This document shows, in pieces, positions 1 through 10,400 of a stretch of 64,000 nucleotides of DNA (its first letter is position 1; each line of letters begins with the position of its first letter). The stretch lies in contig NC_092801.1 of the NCBI RefSeq assembly GCF_918797505.1, positions 26,628,477 through 26,692,476 on the forward strand. Reading direction: 5' to 3'. The DNA is from Bemisia tabaci (lineage: Eukaryota > Arthropoda > Insecta > Hemiptera > Aleyrodidae). The position numbers and the translations under genes are program-made. Under the pieces are notes generated by a model. That model searched no databases and was not told where the DNA came from. It saw nothing but the letters and a program-made list of their open reading frames with translations.

Positions 1-160
1 TAGCCATCATCAACTTGTCACGACCAGTCGTTGGTAAAGCAAGTATTTGACTTAGTTCTTGCACAAATTTACTCATTTTTGTGGAAGAACACTCAATTAT
101 GAACATTCTCGGCCATTTTGGTTTGATATTGAAATCTGAAGATAAGCAGCAATAGATATA

Positions 161-378
161 AAGTCGCTTGGATCCAGAGTCCAGACTCTTAAAAACATAG
201 AAAAGAAAAAATACTCTTGATTCAATCGGACTTTTTGCTTGAATCCAAAGGCAATTCGCCTGAATCAAGAGGCTCGGCTCTTTGATTCAAGAAGAAATCG
301 GATTGAATCAAGAGTATTTTTCCTTGTCAATGTCATTAAGAGTCTGGACTCTAGAACCAAGCTACTTTTTTTTCAGTG
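161..378. repeat. Foldback MITE, family A (copy 1)
   Basis: The left arm (AAGTCGCTTGGATCCAGAGT) returns inverted near 345-378, ending in CAGTG. A second copy lies at 28066-28296, nested in another element. There is no coding potential. The copies share the inner arm motif ACTCTTGATTCAATCGGA and its inverse. It is a non-autonomous inverted-repeat element; I cannot name the superfamily. Confidence 0.75.
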
Positions 379-906
379 AATTACATTTTTCGTTTTCAGA
401 GATTTTCTGCTTTTTTGGCCCTGAGAAGTCCATTTTATGACATGTTACTCTCGTACATATTACGTACTCTCCCTGCGTAGGTACTTTAAATTGAGGTGGC
501 GTTCAGCGAAAATTTTCCAATATAGTGCCTTCTTTTTTCTCTTTTTTTTTTTTGGTGATCATCCATAAAAAAGGAACACGGGTGTACCGAGGTAAAAAAA
601 TTATGATTTCTTTGTTCGTCGAAATCCAGTCCCCCGAAAAGTAGTCCCCCCCGTCCCCCAGTATCCAGAAAAACAATATGTGACTGATTTAAAATTCTAA
701 GAGCAAGATGACGTGACAGGGGGAAAAAATGCATCGCAATGCAACAATTTTCAGACTGGATGGGTCTGATGCACGCAAGAAAAACGACCACGCGAATACA
801 CTCTCTTTTTAGGTAAAATCATGCAAAAATGGTGCGAGGGCTTATGAAAAAACTCTGAAAATTATTTCTCCGAGCGCTATCTGCGTAGTTTGTAACACGA
901 TTTTCG
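379..906. other. No recognisable feature
   Basis: AT-rich sequence with homopolymer runs. The one sizeable open frame here (- strand, 486-791) lacks codon bias, domains and splice context, and I treat it as chance. Confidence 0.6.
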
Positions 907-988
907 AATGGAGATGTTGCATGTGTGAGGAATTGGCGATTTGACTGTTGATTCTTATATGTAAAAGTTCGCGAGAAACACGATGGTG
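907..988. repeat. Partial MITE, family B (one terminus)
   Basis: This matches the outer arm of family B (ATGGAGATGTTGCATGTG through CGAGAAACACGATGGTG). The rest of the element is absent. Full copies are at 1330-1817, 15686-16189 and 17201-17715. Confidence 0.75.
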
Positions 989-1083
989 GATTATCGTGGT
1001 GCGTAAGAGTTACATCAGGATAGCAATTTTATTTTCTCTATATTTAGGTACTATAGTCCTCGCTCACCTTCTATGGGGCCTTC

Positions 1084-1330
1084 CCTAAATCGAACCGATT
1101 ATCTTCCAAATCACGTAAGTGCCAATCTCTATTTTCTTGGTAGAGGTGTTATTTTTTCTTTGTTTTCTCTGTTATAATCAATCATGTCTGGTTTTTTCAA
1201 AATAGCCTTCTAAAAGAACATACATTTTTTGGAATTCGAAGATTGTCAACAAAGCGAATAAAACGGGGTTTCTTGTTTTTCTCGCACTCGTTATATTGGC
1301 GCTTACGTGATCTGGAAAATAATCGGTTCA
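1084..1330. repeat. Foldback repeat, second copy at 25935-26165
   Basis: Left arm (AATCGAACCGATTATCTTCC, then a segment around CACGTAAGTGCCAAT) and right arm (TTGGCGCTTACGTGATCTGG, then AATAATCGGTTCA) are inverted copies. The copy at 25935-26165 shares the interior phrase AGAACATACAT and the same arms. Non-coding. Confidence 0.65.
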
Positions 1331-1817
1331 ATGGAGATGTTGCATTTGTGAGGAATTTGCAATTTGACTGTTGATTCTTATGTAAAAGTTTGCGAGAAAC
1401 ACAATGGTGCCACTGGTTTTCTTTGAAATCAACTCCCAAGCTCAAAAAAAGCTCTCAAGATGAGACCAAAATGGAGGGGATATCCCACGCTATCCTGAGA
1501 GTCCACCTCTACACCAAGACAAACTCTCCATGCAAAGATAGGGAGCAAATACATTGACAGGGCTGCCACTTTATTTGGGGACTCTAAAACTGAGAACACG
1601 GCAACCCTGCTAATGTATTTACTCCCTATCTTTGCATGAAGAGTTTGTCTTGCTGTAGAGGATATCCCCTCCATTTTGGCCTCAACTTGAGAGCTTTTTT
1701 TGAGCTTGGGAGTTAATTTCAGAGAAAACTAGTGGCACCATCGTGTTTCTCGCAAACTTTTACATAAGAATCAGTAGTCAAATCGCAAATTCCTCACATA
1801 TGCAACATCTCCATTTT
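1330..1817. repeat. Foldback MITE, family B (full copy 1)
   Basis: A long, nearly palindromic element. Outer arms run AATGGAGATGTTGCAT to ATGCAACATCTCCATT; inner arms include GAGGGGATATCC and GGATATCCCCTCC; the two halves meet near 1580. The same architecture occurs at 15686-16189 and 17201-17715. It has no ORF and must have moved in trans. Confidence 0.85.
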
Positions 1818-1919
1818 GATGCAAGCAGTATTTTCTTAGGGGCCGGCAATCAGGTCTGCCCAGAGAGAGACACAATCAAAGTTAACCTAAAGAATAAGCA
1901 AAATAATAAACAAAACAGT

Positions 1920-1995
1920 TTTGTGGCGATCAGGCGTCGTAAAGCGCCAAAGAGCGCTATAAAAGCGACTCATATAAATATATATATAATCAAAA
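1920..1995 (+). mobile_element. Probable 3' tail of a non-LTR retrotransposon
   Basis: The phrase GGCGTCGTAAAGCGCCAAAG, then AGCGCTATAAAAGCGACTC, is followed at once by a TA-rich simple repeat. A related phrase, also next to a simple repeat, occurs inverted at 50985-51035, and a diverged one at 24036-24090. A conserved 3' end against a microsatellite is typical of 5'-truncated LINE insertions. The LINE clade is not identified. Confidence 0.5.
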
Positions 1996-2798
1996 CATTT
2001 GACACACTGTTACAGACTTTCATTATGTGAGGTTTCAATAAATTTGCAACGCTTGTTTTTGCATAACAGACCAATAAGGAGGAAACAAACGCTTGAAAAC
2101 ATACATGAGAAACAGTATTTGGCATTGACTAGTGTATTTTCCGAAGGAAATACACTATAGTCAATGTGTATTTTCCGAAAGAAATACACTACTTTACAGT
2201 TAGCACGTCTCTCTCAAAGCAAACCTATTCTCCGGAAATGAAGAGCAAAAACCTTTTGTGAACACGCGAAATTCGAAAAAGCCATTTACAAACTATGCAA
2301 AATCGCAAAGAGAGTAAAGGTCGGACTTTTTTAATGAACCCATCGGGATTTTTTTGTGATTTTAGGCCTACCCGCCTGATTGCGTCTATTGCGTGCAACA
2401 GCACTACAACAGACCCATTAGGTACGGCAAATCGAACCTTCAAATGACTCTCTCTCTCTCGAATTTGCGAATGTTTTTGAGGTGGAAATGTCAAAACTTT
2501 TACCGTTGCTGAAGTTATCATTTCCTGTCGTTTTATAAGGTCATAACGCAGGTTAATCATCAAATACCAATTTTTTATTCATCTTCCAGAGCTGCTGAGC
2601 TCGAAATTTCCAGTAGTACATATTGCTGGTCTCCCATTAGAGCAATGAACGTATCGAGTATGGGAAAAAATAGCACTTTCAATATTTCGCACAAGCAAAT
2701 CATGTTCGATCGCAAAAAATTACTTCATTTCAGACGTGTTGAGGGTCATTGCGTGAGATTTCGCTGAATTAAATAAAAAAAAGTCGAGTGCCCCCATT
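1996..2798. other. No recognisable gene; AT-rich spacer
   Basis: No homology recognised. There is a short internal duplication (TGTATTTTCCGAAGGAAATA near 2131 and a similar phrase near 2165), each a small palindrome. The - strand frame at 2225-2563 shows no family signature. Confidence 0.5.
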
Positions 2799-2808
2799 AA
2801 GTGAAGGC

Positions 2809-2973
2809 CAGTGGCGTGGCGTGCATTGCGATATATCGAATGATCTGCCATTTAAACCTATGGTGAAGAATCGATTATTAGGGTGTTCGCTGCAAACACC
2901 CTGTTTATCGATCCTTTTCCATAGGTTTAAATGGCAGATCATTCGATACATCGCAAAGCACGCCACGCCACTG
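2809..2973. mobile_element. Foldback MITE, family C, with 10-bp target duplication
   Basis: The termini are CAGTGGCGTGGCGTG and CACGCCACGCCACTG, with arms of about 70 bp and a loop holding AGGGTGTTCGCTGCAAACACCC. AAGTGAAGGC is present at 2799-2808 and at 2974-2983, a clean 10-bp duplication. Long inverted repeats with 9-10-bp duplications suggest mobilisation by a Mutator-like transposase. Relatives are at 13557-13719, 20677-20841 and 43486-43658, with a remnant near 38337-38420. Confidence 0.85.
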
Positions 2974-3049
2974 AAGTGAAGGCGTGACTGAAAAATGCTA
3001 TGTCATGAGTGAAGTGCGGAGAAATCACTTTTACATCCAACAATGATGA

Positions 3050-3591
3050 GGGTGGTTTCACGATAACTGGAATAGTTTTGTCGCTCTGACAGACAACACC
3101 TTTTTCGGTCATATTTTTAGTAGTAATGATAATCACTCGAATTTTTTTGCATTAATCTATACAGGGTTACGTGTTACAACGCTTTTCAACGATTTATCGC
3201 TCTACTTTTCAATTTTAATCTATAAATGGCCGAAAATGTGCTGTCTGTTACGCTGACTTCTTACCGCGTAACAGACAGCACATTTTCGGAATTTACATAA
3301 TATTAATTGTGCAGTAGAGCAATAAATCATTAGGAAAAGTTATAATACGTAACCCTTTCAAGATTAATGCAAAAAAATTCGAGTGATTAAGATTACTACT
3401 AAAAATATGACCGAAAAATGTGTTGTCTGTTACGGCGACAAAACTATTCCTGCGGTCCGATTATTGAAACTATGTCAGCCCGACACTACAAGACATAGCC
3501 CTATCTCAACCATGCAATATATCGCAGTTCTATGTCTTATCGGGCTGGTTTAAATCTCAATAATCGGCCCGCAGTTATCGTGAAACCACCC
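3050..3591. repeat. Large foldback element with a nested second foldback
   Basis: Outer arms start GGGTGGTTTCACGATAACTG and end CAGTTATCGTGAAACCACCC. The centre is a near-perfect hairpin around 3228-3285 (CCGAAAATGTGCTGTCTGTT and its inverse). The right arm is interrupted at about 3453-3573 by a second element whose own ends are inverted copies (CCGATTATTGA / TCAATAATCGG). Confidence 0.8.
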
Positions 3592-3954
3592 ATGAGTTTG
3601 TATAGCTGTTATAAGTATTCAGGAGTTCCACGCTCTTCTTGCGCTGCTCACATTGACGCATGAGATTCGCCATCGAGATCCCCCCCCCCCTCCTCCTCCA
3701 AAGCCTAAGCAACAGGGAGGCAAAACAGGTCGCGATAAATGTAAAAAAAATTACATAAAAAAAACAGAGAGGAAAGAACTGTCAACTGTGAAACTATACT
3801 TACATAATTTTTTAGTGAATTCGCATTCCCGTGTGTTTTAAAATGTTCCATGTTGAAATATAAAAACAACTCCAGAATTTTGCGTTGAAGCTTCTCTGAC
3901 TTTTCGCAATGTATTTTGCTCCAGAGCTTTTGTATTTTGCTTCCATTTTTTTTG

Positions 3955-4086
3955 GAGAGATCGGGTCCGTAATGATAGAGTGCGTCAGATAATGGAAGTC
4001 GAAAATGACATCGTGTTCGACGTCATGACCAAAAAACTTGTTTGGTATGGTCATGTCAATAGGATGACGGAAGAGAGGCTGCCATC
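3955..4086 (+). pseudogene. LINE reverse-transcriptase C-terminal fragment
   Basis: One frame reads a segment ending KLVWYGHVNRMTEERLP, preceded by RVRQIMEVENDIVFDVMTKK. The W-(F/Y)-GHV-x-RM-x-x-(D/E)RLP signature is the familiar tail after the RT domain of insect endonuclease/reverse-transcriptase non-LTR elements. Only about 44 residues remain; the rest of RT and the endonuclease are missing. I infer a heavily truncated dead copy. Confidence 0.75.
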
Positions 4087-4131
4087 TTGCTCCAGCAAAA
4101 TTTTGTTACAGACTCACGGTATTCGCTCATA

Positions 4132-4205
4132 TTTCGTCAACGATTTTTTGTCCGCGCATCTGTTTTTTCCAGTAATTTACGTCCATGCGTTTTTTCGGCA
4201 CAAGA
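4132..4205. repeat. Dispersed repeat fragment (inverted relative of 6170-6230)
   Basis: The phrase TCAACGATTTTTTGTCCGCG is the inverse of a phrase at 6185-6215 and 29762-29790. It is a fragment of the repeat block that recurs at 4683-6233 and 28885-29803. Confidence 0.55.
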
Positions 4206-4682
4206 GTTTTGGTCCACGTGCCAGTTGAGACCCAAAGTTAATTGGTCCACATGTAAATACAAACGACAATTGCTCACGACGTTTTTGGATGAAAATATAT
4301 GATGTCTTGGAAGAATGAGGGTTTTTTTTTTGTTTTGTCTGTTTGGTCAAACGGAGAATAATATACAGTTGAGAGTTTTGGTAAAAATGGGGGAGCGTCA
4401 ATTCCATGAGACAAAATTCACTAAAACTCTCTACACCTCTTTGGTGTAACAGGACTTAATTATCTGTCAAGTAAGTCCCACATTGTCATACCTGAACCGG
4501 ATAAACCTCTATATTTACCTCAGCTAAAGGCTCTAAGATTTTTCCTGTGTACGATAAGTATCTTGATTTATTTTGTGAGGAAAGATCTGTACTTTTGAAG
4601 GATGCCTGTCATTCTTAATACGTTAAATTTCGTATAATACTGCGTGCAACACCTCTGTTGTGAAATAGTTGCTTCAGGCGCC
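4206..4682. other. No recognisable feature
   Basis: AT-rich spacer without a supported gene or a recognised repeat. Confidence 0.5.
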
Positions 4683-6233
4683 GCCGCACGGCGGGCGGGC
4701 GGTCAGCGCGAAACGCGCATTGGCGCCTACAAACCTAAGTGGATACTTCAAGCATTGTGCAATGCGTGAAGTATCCACTTAGGTTTGTAGGCGCCAGTGA
4801 GCCTCTTGCGCTGGCAGCACGCCGCGCCGCCGCTCCGCTCTGTCAGGCTTTAATATTTAGCGTTTTATAACTCATGATTTTGAAATGTTAGCACACTCTG
4901 CATTGATTATTCTCATTTAAATTGATGGGAAAAAATATATATCAATTTATCAAAGGAGAATAATGATATAATGTGTGTTTTTTAAGTCTTGGTGGTTCCG
5001 TGTCAAATTTAATGATTTCCGAGGCACTTTAATTTTTTCTTTTACATTTTGTGCTTTTATTGTGCTGCAGCGAGGTGTAAGCACAACGAAACGCTCAAAG
5101 TTTGACGTATTTGACTCTAAAAGATCGATGTACAAATGAGTTAAAACTAAAGATTGTGTGCTTGTTGGTTTTTTTTCCTCTTTTATTCATTTTAGCGGCT
5201 CTGGTGCTTGCACTAGAGCTGCTATTCCGGACGGTCCCAGCTGGGGAGTATCAATGCAGCATGTTACATTGTAGAGACCGCGCGTTGGTTGATGGGAATC
5301 GGCGCCATTTTCGGCTATGTTCCTTGTCATGACTTTATTTTATTGCATACTGTTTTATTGTTAGTCAATGCTATGTTGTGTATTGTATTTTTGGAATCAT
5401 GGTGATACAGTCAACAATTCAAAACTTGTTTGTGCTTTTATCTCGTGATGGAAAAAATGTACTTTACGTTCAAAATTTGAAAATTTGAATTTTAAAGTTT
5501 TCGCGGTTAAGGAAGCTTTAACCACTGGGTTGGAGCTTCCTAGTCATATTACTTGATATCAGCTGATAGCAAACAAAGGTTACCAGGGAAACCGTAAACG
5601 TCTAACAACTATCGTGGCCATTGGGGCGATTCGACAGTTTGAATCGTTTTCGTTGATTGAATCGACAGTTGTCGGATTGTACATCAATGACAAAATGTGT
5701 CTAGGCCCTCATTCTTGACTACAACTACTGCCCCCAGAGCCGCTCTCCGACGCCAATGCGTTGGAGCTTCCTGCTTGTTTGTAGTTACTGTCGGCACAAC
5801 TGCGGCTCATTGAGATTAATGTCGCTTGGAAATTTTTTTACAAATATTTGTCACGTCTTAAGAGTATAAATGTTTTCAAAATGAAGTAATAATTTCGTAA
5901 AGAAAAAATATAAAAAAATATAAAAAAAGTACCTTTAAGTATATTGTACATTCAATATTTTAAGGATAGAAATAAAACCAAATATTCACCAATGGCAATT
6001 TAAAAAGATGATTCAAAGGGAGAAAGTAATAACATTTCATTTAGAAAATGAGCAACCATAACAACACCTCCTTCTCTCTCAATTTCTCATTTCCATATTG
6101 TCAATATAATTTTACATACCGAATAAAATAGAACGCTTGGACCAAGTCACTGTAGCTTATTTTACGTGTGGGCGGAAACTCCTGGACAAAAAAGGTGCGC
6201 GGACAAAAAATCGTTGACAAAATATCCTGAAAC
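4683..6233. repeat. Long dispersed repeat block, second copy at 28885-29803
   Basis: Starts with a GC-rich hairpin (4720-4793; GGCGCCTACAAACCTAAG with its inverse) and continues with about 400 bp that is nearly collinear with 28885-29360. It is then interrupted by about 620 bp (roughly 5175-5795) absent from the other copy, and resumes to 6233, where both copies end near ATATCCTGAAACC. The frame at 5102-5332 arises inside the repeat and is not a gene. Confidence 0.75.
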
Positions 6234-6234
6234 C

Positions 6235-6513
6235 GCTTTACTTATCTCGTTTAAAGGTCTCGCAATAATTAGGCCCAACATGCTGTGTACCAAAAATGAC
6301 GCAACCGGTTTGGATAGTTGCGATTTCCTCTGCATTTCCACGTGGGGCAAAGTCCCTTTGCTCAACGTCCCTTGGGCCCACGGGAGGTGCGAGAAGAATG
6401 TTTGCGTTTGCAGTTTAAACGAAGTGGATCTCCGTCAATTTATGCCATGCCACTGGATGTCATCTGTGGTCTCCCTTGAAACGAATAAGCGAATGGCCGA
6501 AAAGCAATATCAG
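6235..6513 (+). CDS. Protease gene, putative upstream exon: Cys-rich module (5' boundary uncertain)
   Basis: Open frame ending in CAG|GTAAGC, a strong phase-0 donor that matches the phase-0 acceptor of the propeptide exon at 14564. It codes SCDFLC, then GRCEKNVCVCSL, then FMPCHW and KRMAEKQYQ. The cysteine spacing (C-x3-C ... C-x4-C-x-C ... C) and flanking residues recall the last exon of the secreted gene at 34928-45067 (NEQCATAC, GVCSDKVCKCTL, LAFCVKD, AKMAE). A dispersed repeat ends at 6233, so the acceptor is obscured; no upstream exon or signal peptide is visible in 1-6234. It may be the 3' end of a longer N-terminal region or a remnant. Confidence 0.55.
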
Positions 6514-7424
6514 GTAAGCAAGAGTGCATGAATACTGCAATGGACCACTAGACAAAGTACGAATTTCAGCATTCTGGTTTATGTTTCTTGACCAAAATTT
6601 CACGTAAAACACGATACGCACAACAAAAATTACCAAAATCAACTCCTTCCGAAGATAATTAATGATTCTTGATGCGTGAATTCAAACCATCCGCTCATGG
6701 GAACTCAATGCTCCGCATGATTCACATCGCGCGCTAAACGTTATCATGACAGTCTCTCCGATAAAAAAATCTGGCAACCTCGATCTTGACGCTTTGGCTC
6801 AGCTATAGCAAAGTGCTTATAGTTTGAACAACACATGGTGGGAAATGAACATTGCTCGATTGAGAAGCTTGCTGAAACCATTGTTGTGCGCGATTTGACT
6901 CACGTAGAACTTTGAGTCTCTTGTGAGCGGGCAGTTCAAATTCCTCGTAACCAATGTGTGATAAAAACGTTAATATCTTCGTTAAGAGCTGGTTTCAGTA
7001 ATTTTCGTTATGTGAATCGTGTTTTACGTGAAATTCTGGTTCAGAAACATGTATCAGATTGCTTAAATTCGTATCTTGTCTAGAGGTCCATTTTTAGGTA
7101 GATAAGATCAGAGCCTTATCTGCGATGGAAGTAAAGGCTAAAGGTAAAAGCTAAAGGTGGTATGGAAAGAAATAACACTCGGAGGACGCTTTTAGATCAC
7201 CTTTATGGGCAAGGTATCATACCGAACTGAACCTGAGAAATGAAAAACTGGAGGAATCAAAACTTTACAAAACAGCTGACGCTTTTCGCCAACACGCCCC
7301 CTCAAAATTTAACTTGGGGATTAAATTTTGACATTGAAAAATGAAATGTAAATTTGAAATGTAAATTTGACTTTTTTTTTTTTTTTGGGGGGGGGGGGGG
7401 TTTAAAACGTCAAAAAAAAAATTC

Positions 7425-7455
<31 letters not shown>

Positions 7456-10400
7456 TTAACTTTATCTAATATCTGGGAAGAAAAGAAAATAGATTCAACA
7501 TTTGTTGCAAGGATGAGGGAAACCCAGATGAAAACCTCATCAAATCTCTCACTCGGTACTGGCTGATTGGAGCCCAAATTCAGCTCTGAATTTCAAGAAG
7601 GTCGGAGTTGGTAGAGGCTTCGTGAGCAGATCTGCTGGCTGATCACCTGTGGACAAATGATGAAGGATAATAGTATTTTTTCAACTTGCTCTCGGGAAAA
7701 GTGATATTTAATATCGATGTGTTTCGATCTTTTATGACTAGACGGGTTGTTAGCAATGCTAATACAACCGTTATTATCCTCATAGATAGGGATTGGTCGT
7801 TGTATTGCCAAATTTACGCTATGCAGTAATGACTTCAACCAGAGAGCTTCCCTAACCCCTTCAAATAGGGCCATGTATTCTGCCTCTGTAGACGAGGCAG
7901 CAACAGATTTCTGTTTCTTTGTATTCCAACTAACGGTGCACACACCAAACAGTTTGAAGAAAAACCCAGTGGTACTTTTCCTGTCCGTTGAATCTCCTGC
8001 CCAATCAGAATCAACAAATCCACTTAGAATATGCTCATGATCATTATTTCGTTTATACGTAAGTTTCAAAGCACGAGATCCTTTCAAATATCTCAGGACT
8101 CGTTTTAAACACTGCCATAGCTCCTTGTTATTTTTACTAGCGAATCGACTCAAAATATTTACTGCAGTGCTTAAATCGGGTCGAGTACTCAGCATTATAT
8201 ACATGAGACATCCAATAAGGCTTTGGCAAGGCGCGTCGCACCTTTCGTCTGAATTGAGAGCTTCGAAGTTTAATTTGCTCGGAAGAGGGTTGCTAATAGG
8301 ATTGCATTCACTCATGTTGAATTTTTTAAGGACTGCGTCAATGTAAGCGCATTGACTCATGGTTATCTCTTCATTACCTCTTTCGAATTTAATTCCCAAG
8401 AATAATCGAATGCTGCCTAAATCTACCATGCTAAATTCACTCATTAAATAGCGTTTGAAACTCATCATTGTTTTAAGATCTTTGCAAATTATTACCACGT
8501 CATCGACGTAAAGAATAACGTAAACCCGCCCGGCAAGGGAGCAATGTGTACGTTGCCGCAACGTTGCAAGGCAACATTTTTGATGATATTGCTTTGTAAA
8601 GGTAAAGCAGCAACGTTTAAGCAATGTTTCAGCAATGTTGCCTGACATTATATTTTAGACAATATTTTCAAAACGTTTTTAGAAATGTTTCTGGAACATT
8701 ATTAAAAAACGTTTCAATAAATATTTCTTAGATATATTGTGACAACGTTGTTAAACATTATTAGTCAGGGAGAAACACGATTTGACCCGGAACAAATTGC
8801 TGAACAAACTTTTCCTATGTAAACGTCATCAGTAGGTCCTCCTGAACAACATACCAAAAGTTTACCACGGTCCGACCCCGGAACACCCCCCAAAATGCCT
8901 AAATTTCAAAATGGCGGCCATAATAAGGCCTCTGGGATTTCGGTTTTTTAAAATGCGCATATAGTGTCATGTGAGGTATCAATCCCTGTGTAATTTTGGT
9001 CGTAGAACTCAGATATGAGGTCAAGCAGATGCTGTGCTGCAAATCGGAGGGGACACTTTTCCACTGTTTCAGGTGTTCTCCTTTCTGTTGTTTCTCAACA
9101 GATGATTTTCTCCAATCAATATAAGGGAATGCGCCCTCATACAATGTCGCAAAAATATGTATATGTATATACAAAAATAAACAAAAATTAATTGATAGAT
9201 AATTCAAAAAATAAAAAAATTAACAATAAAAATATACAAATGAAGATAAAATTAAAAAAAATAAAAAAATAATTTAAAAATAAAAAATAAAATAAAAAAA
9301 ATAAATATAAATAATTAGAAAATAATTGAATACAAAATAAAAATACCAAATAGTTATAATAATAAAAAATAATTATAATATAATTAAATAAATAATTAAA
9401 ATAATAATAATTTTATTTATATAAAATGAATATATTTATTCAATTCTTTTTTAATTTTTTTTTCATACTCCTTTTTTTTAAAAACTTGATCTTCCTAATA
9501 TTATGTTCAGTATCCTTCGTTGTAGAATTATGCACAGAAATGCAAGAATATCATTGCTTTCTATCATTGAACCAGATCTAGGGATGTTTATTAATGCTAA
9601 ATAACCAAACTCTATCACGCGAGCGTCCGTAGCTGAGTGGCAGCGACACACGGGCGATCACTGAAGTTCAGCAACGTCGGGCGTAGTTAGTACTTCGATG
9701 GGAGCCCGCTTGGGAACCCGGGCGGAGCGCGGCTACTATCGGACTTAGAGTGAATTTCGGGTGCCTAAGAAACGCTTCTCTGCGGTCCACATTGAATTCT
9801 AGGAGTAAAATTGCAGAGTACTCCTAAAAAAAATCACCGAAATTTTTTCACCGTATTTTTGCAACATTCCCAATATGTTGCTAAAACGTATTTTTGCAAC
9901 ATTCCCATTATGTTGCTGAAACACATTGCAGACACATTGCCAATTACGTTCATGCAAGCTGACAAAATTACACGTTGTGGCAACGTTACTACAACGTTGC
10001 CCGAATACGTAAATGGCGAAATTGCAACGTTTTGGCAACGTTGCCACAACGTAACTTTGCCGGGCGGGAATATTTTTGGAAATATCACCCCTATCCAAAA
10101 AGTAAATGCAACGGTCCGCAGGTGAAGTTTTGAAATCTACCTTAAGGAGTTTTATTTCAAAAGTTTCAAACCAGCATCGTGCTCCTTGTTTAAGACCGTA
10201 TAGTGCCTTATTTAGTTTGCAAACGTGATTTTCTTTACTCTCCATCCCTTCTGGTATTCTCATGTAAATTTCCTCTTTTAGAACTCCATTTAAGAATGCA
10301 GTTTTGACGTCCATTTGGTGAATTAACAGGTCAAATTGGTTTGCAAAAGCTGTTAAGATTCTAAGACTAGCGATTCGAGCAACTGGCGCAAATGTTTGGT

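Larger units (their letters stand above)
8525..10068. mobile_element. Inverted-repeat DNA element inserted in copia RT
   Basis: Termini are CCCGCCCGGCAA and TTGCCGGGCGGG. Subterminal zones on both sides are packed with GCAACGTT / AACGTTGC motifs. Removing it, with a 2-bp AA flank, rejoins the RT frames, which proves an insertion into a once-intact element. It contains no transposase. The centre (8770-9840) holds other repeat material, an A/T-only stretch and a 5S-like segment. Superfamily unknown. Confidence 0.85.

Noticed and set aside
2225..2563. 112-residue - strand frame
   Set aside because: No recognisable domain, no splice signals in frame, ordinary AT-rich composition.
5102..5332. Frame with a hydrophobic stretch resembling a signal anchor (possible missing first exon of the protease gene)
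   Set aside because: It lies within a dispersed repeat block that recurs at 28885-29803, and no suitable phase-0 donor follows.
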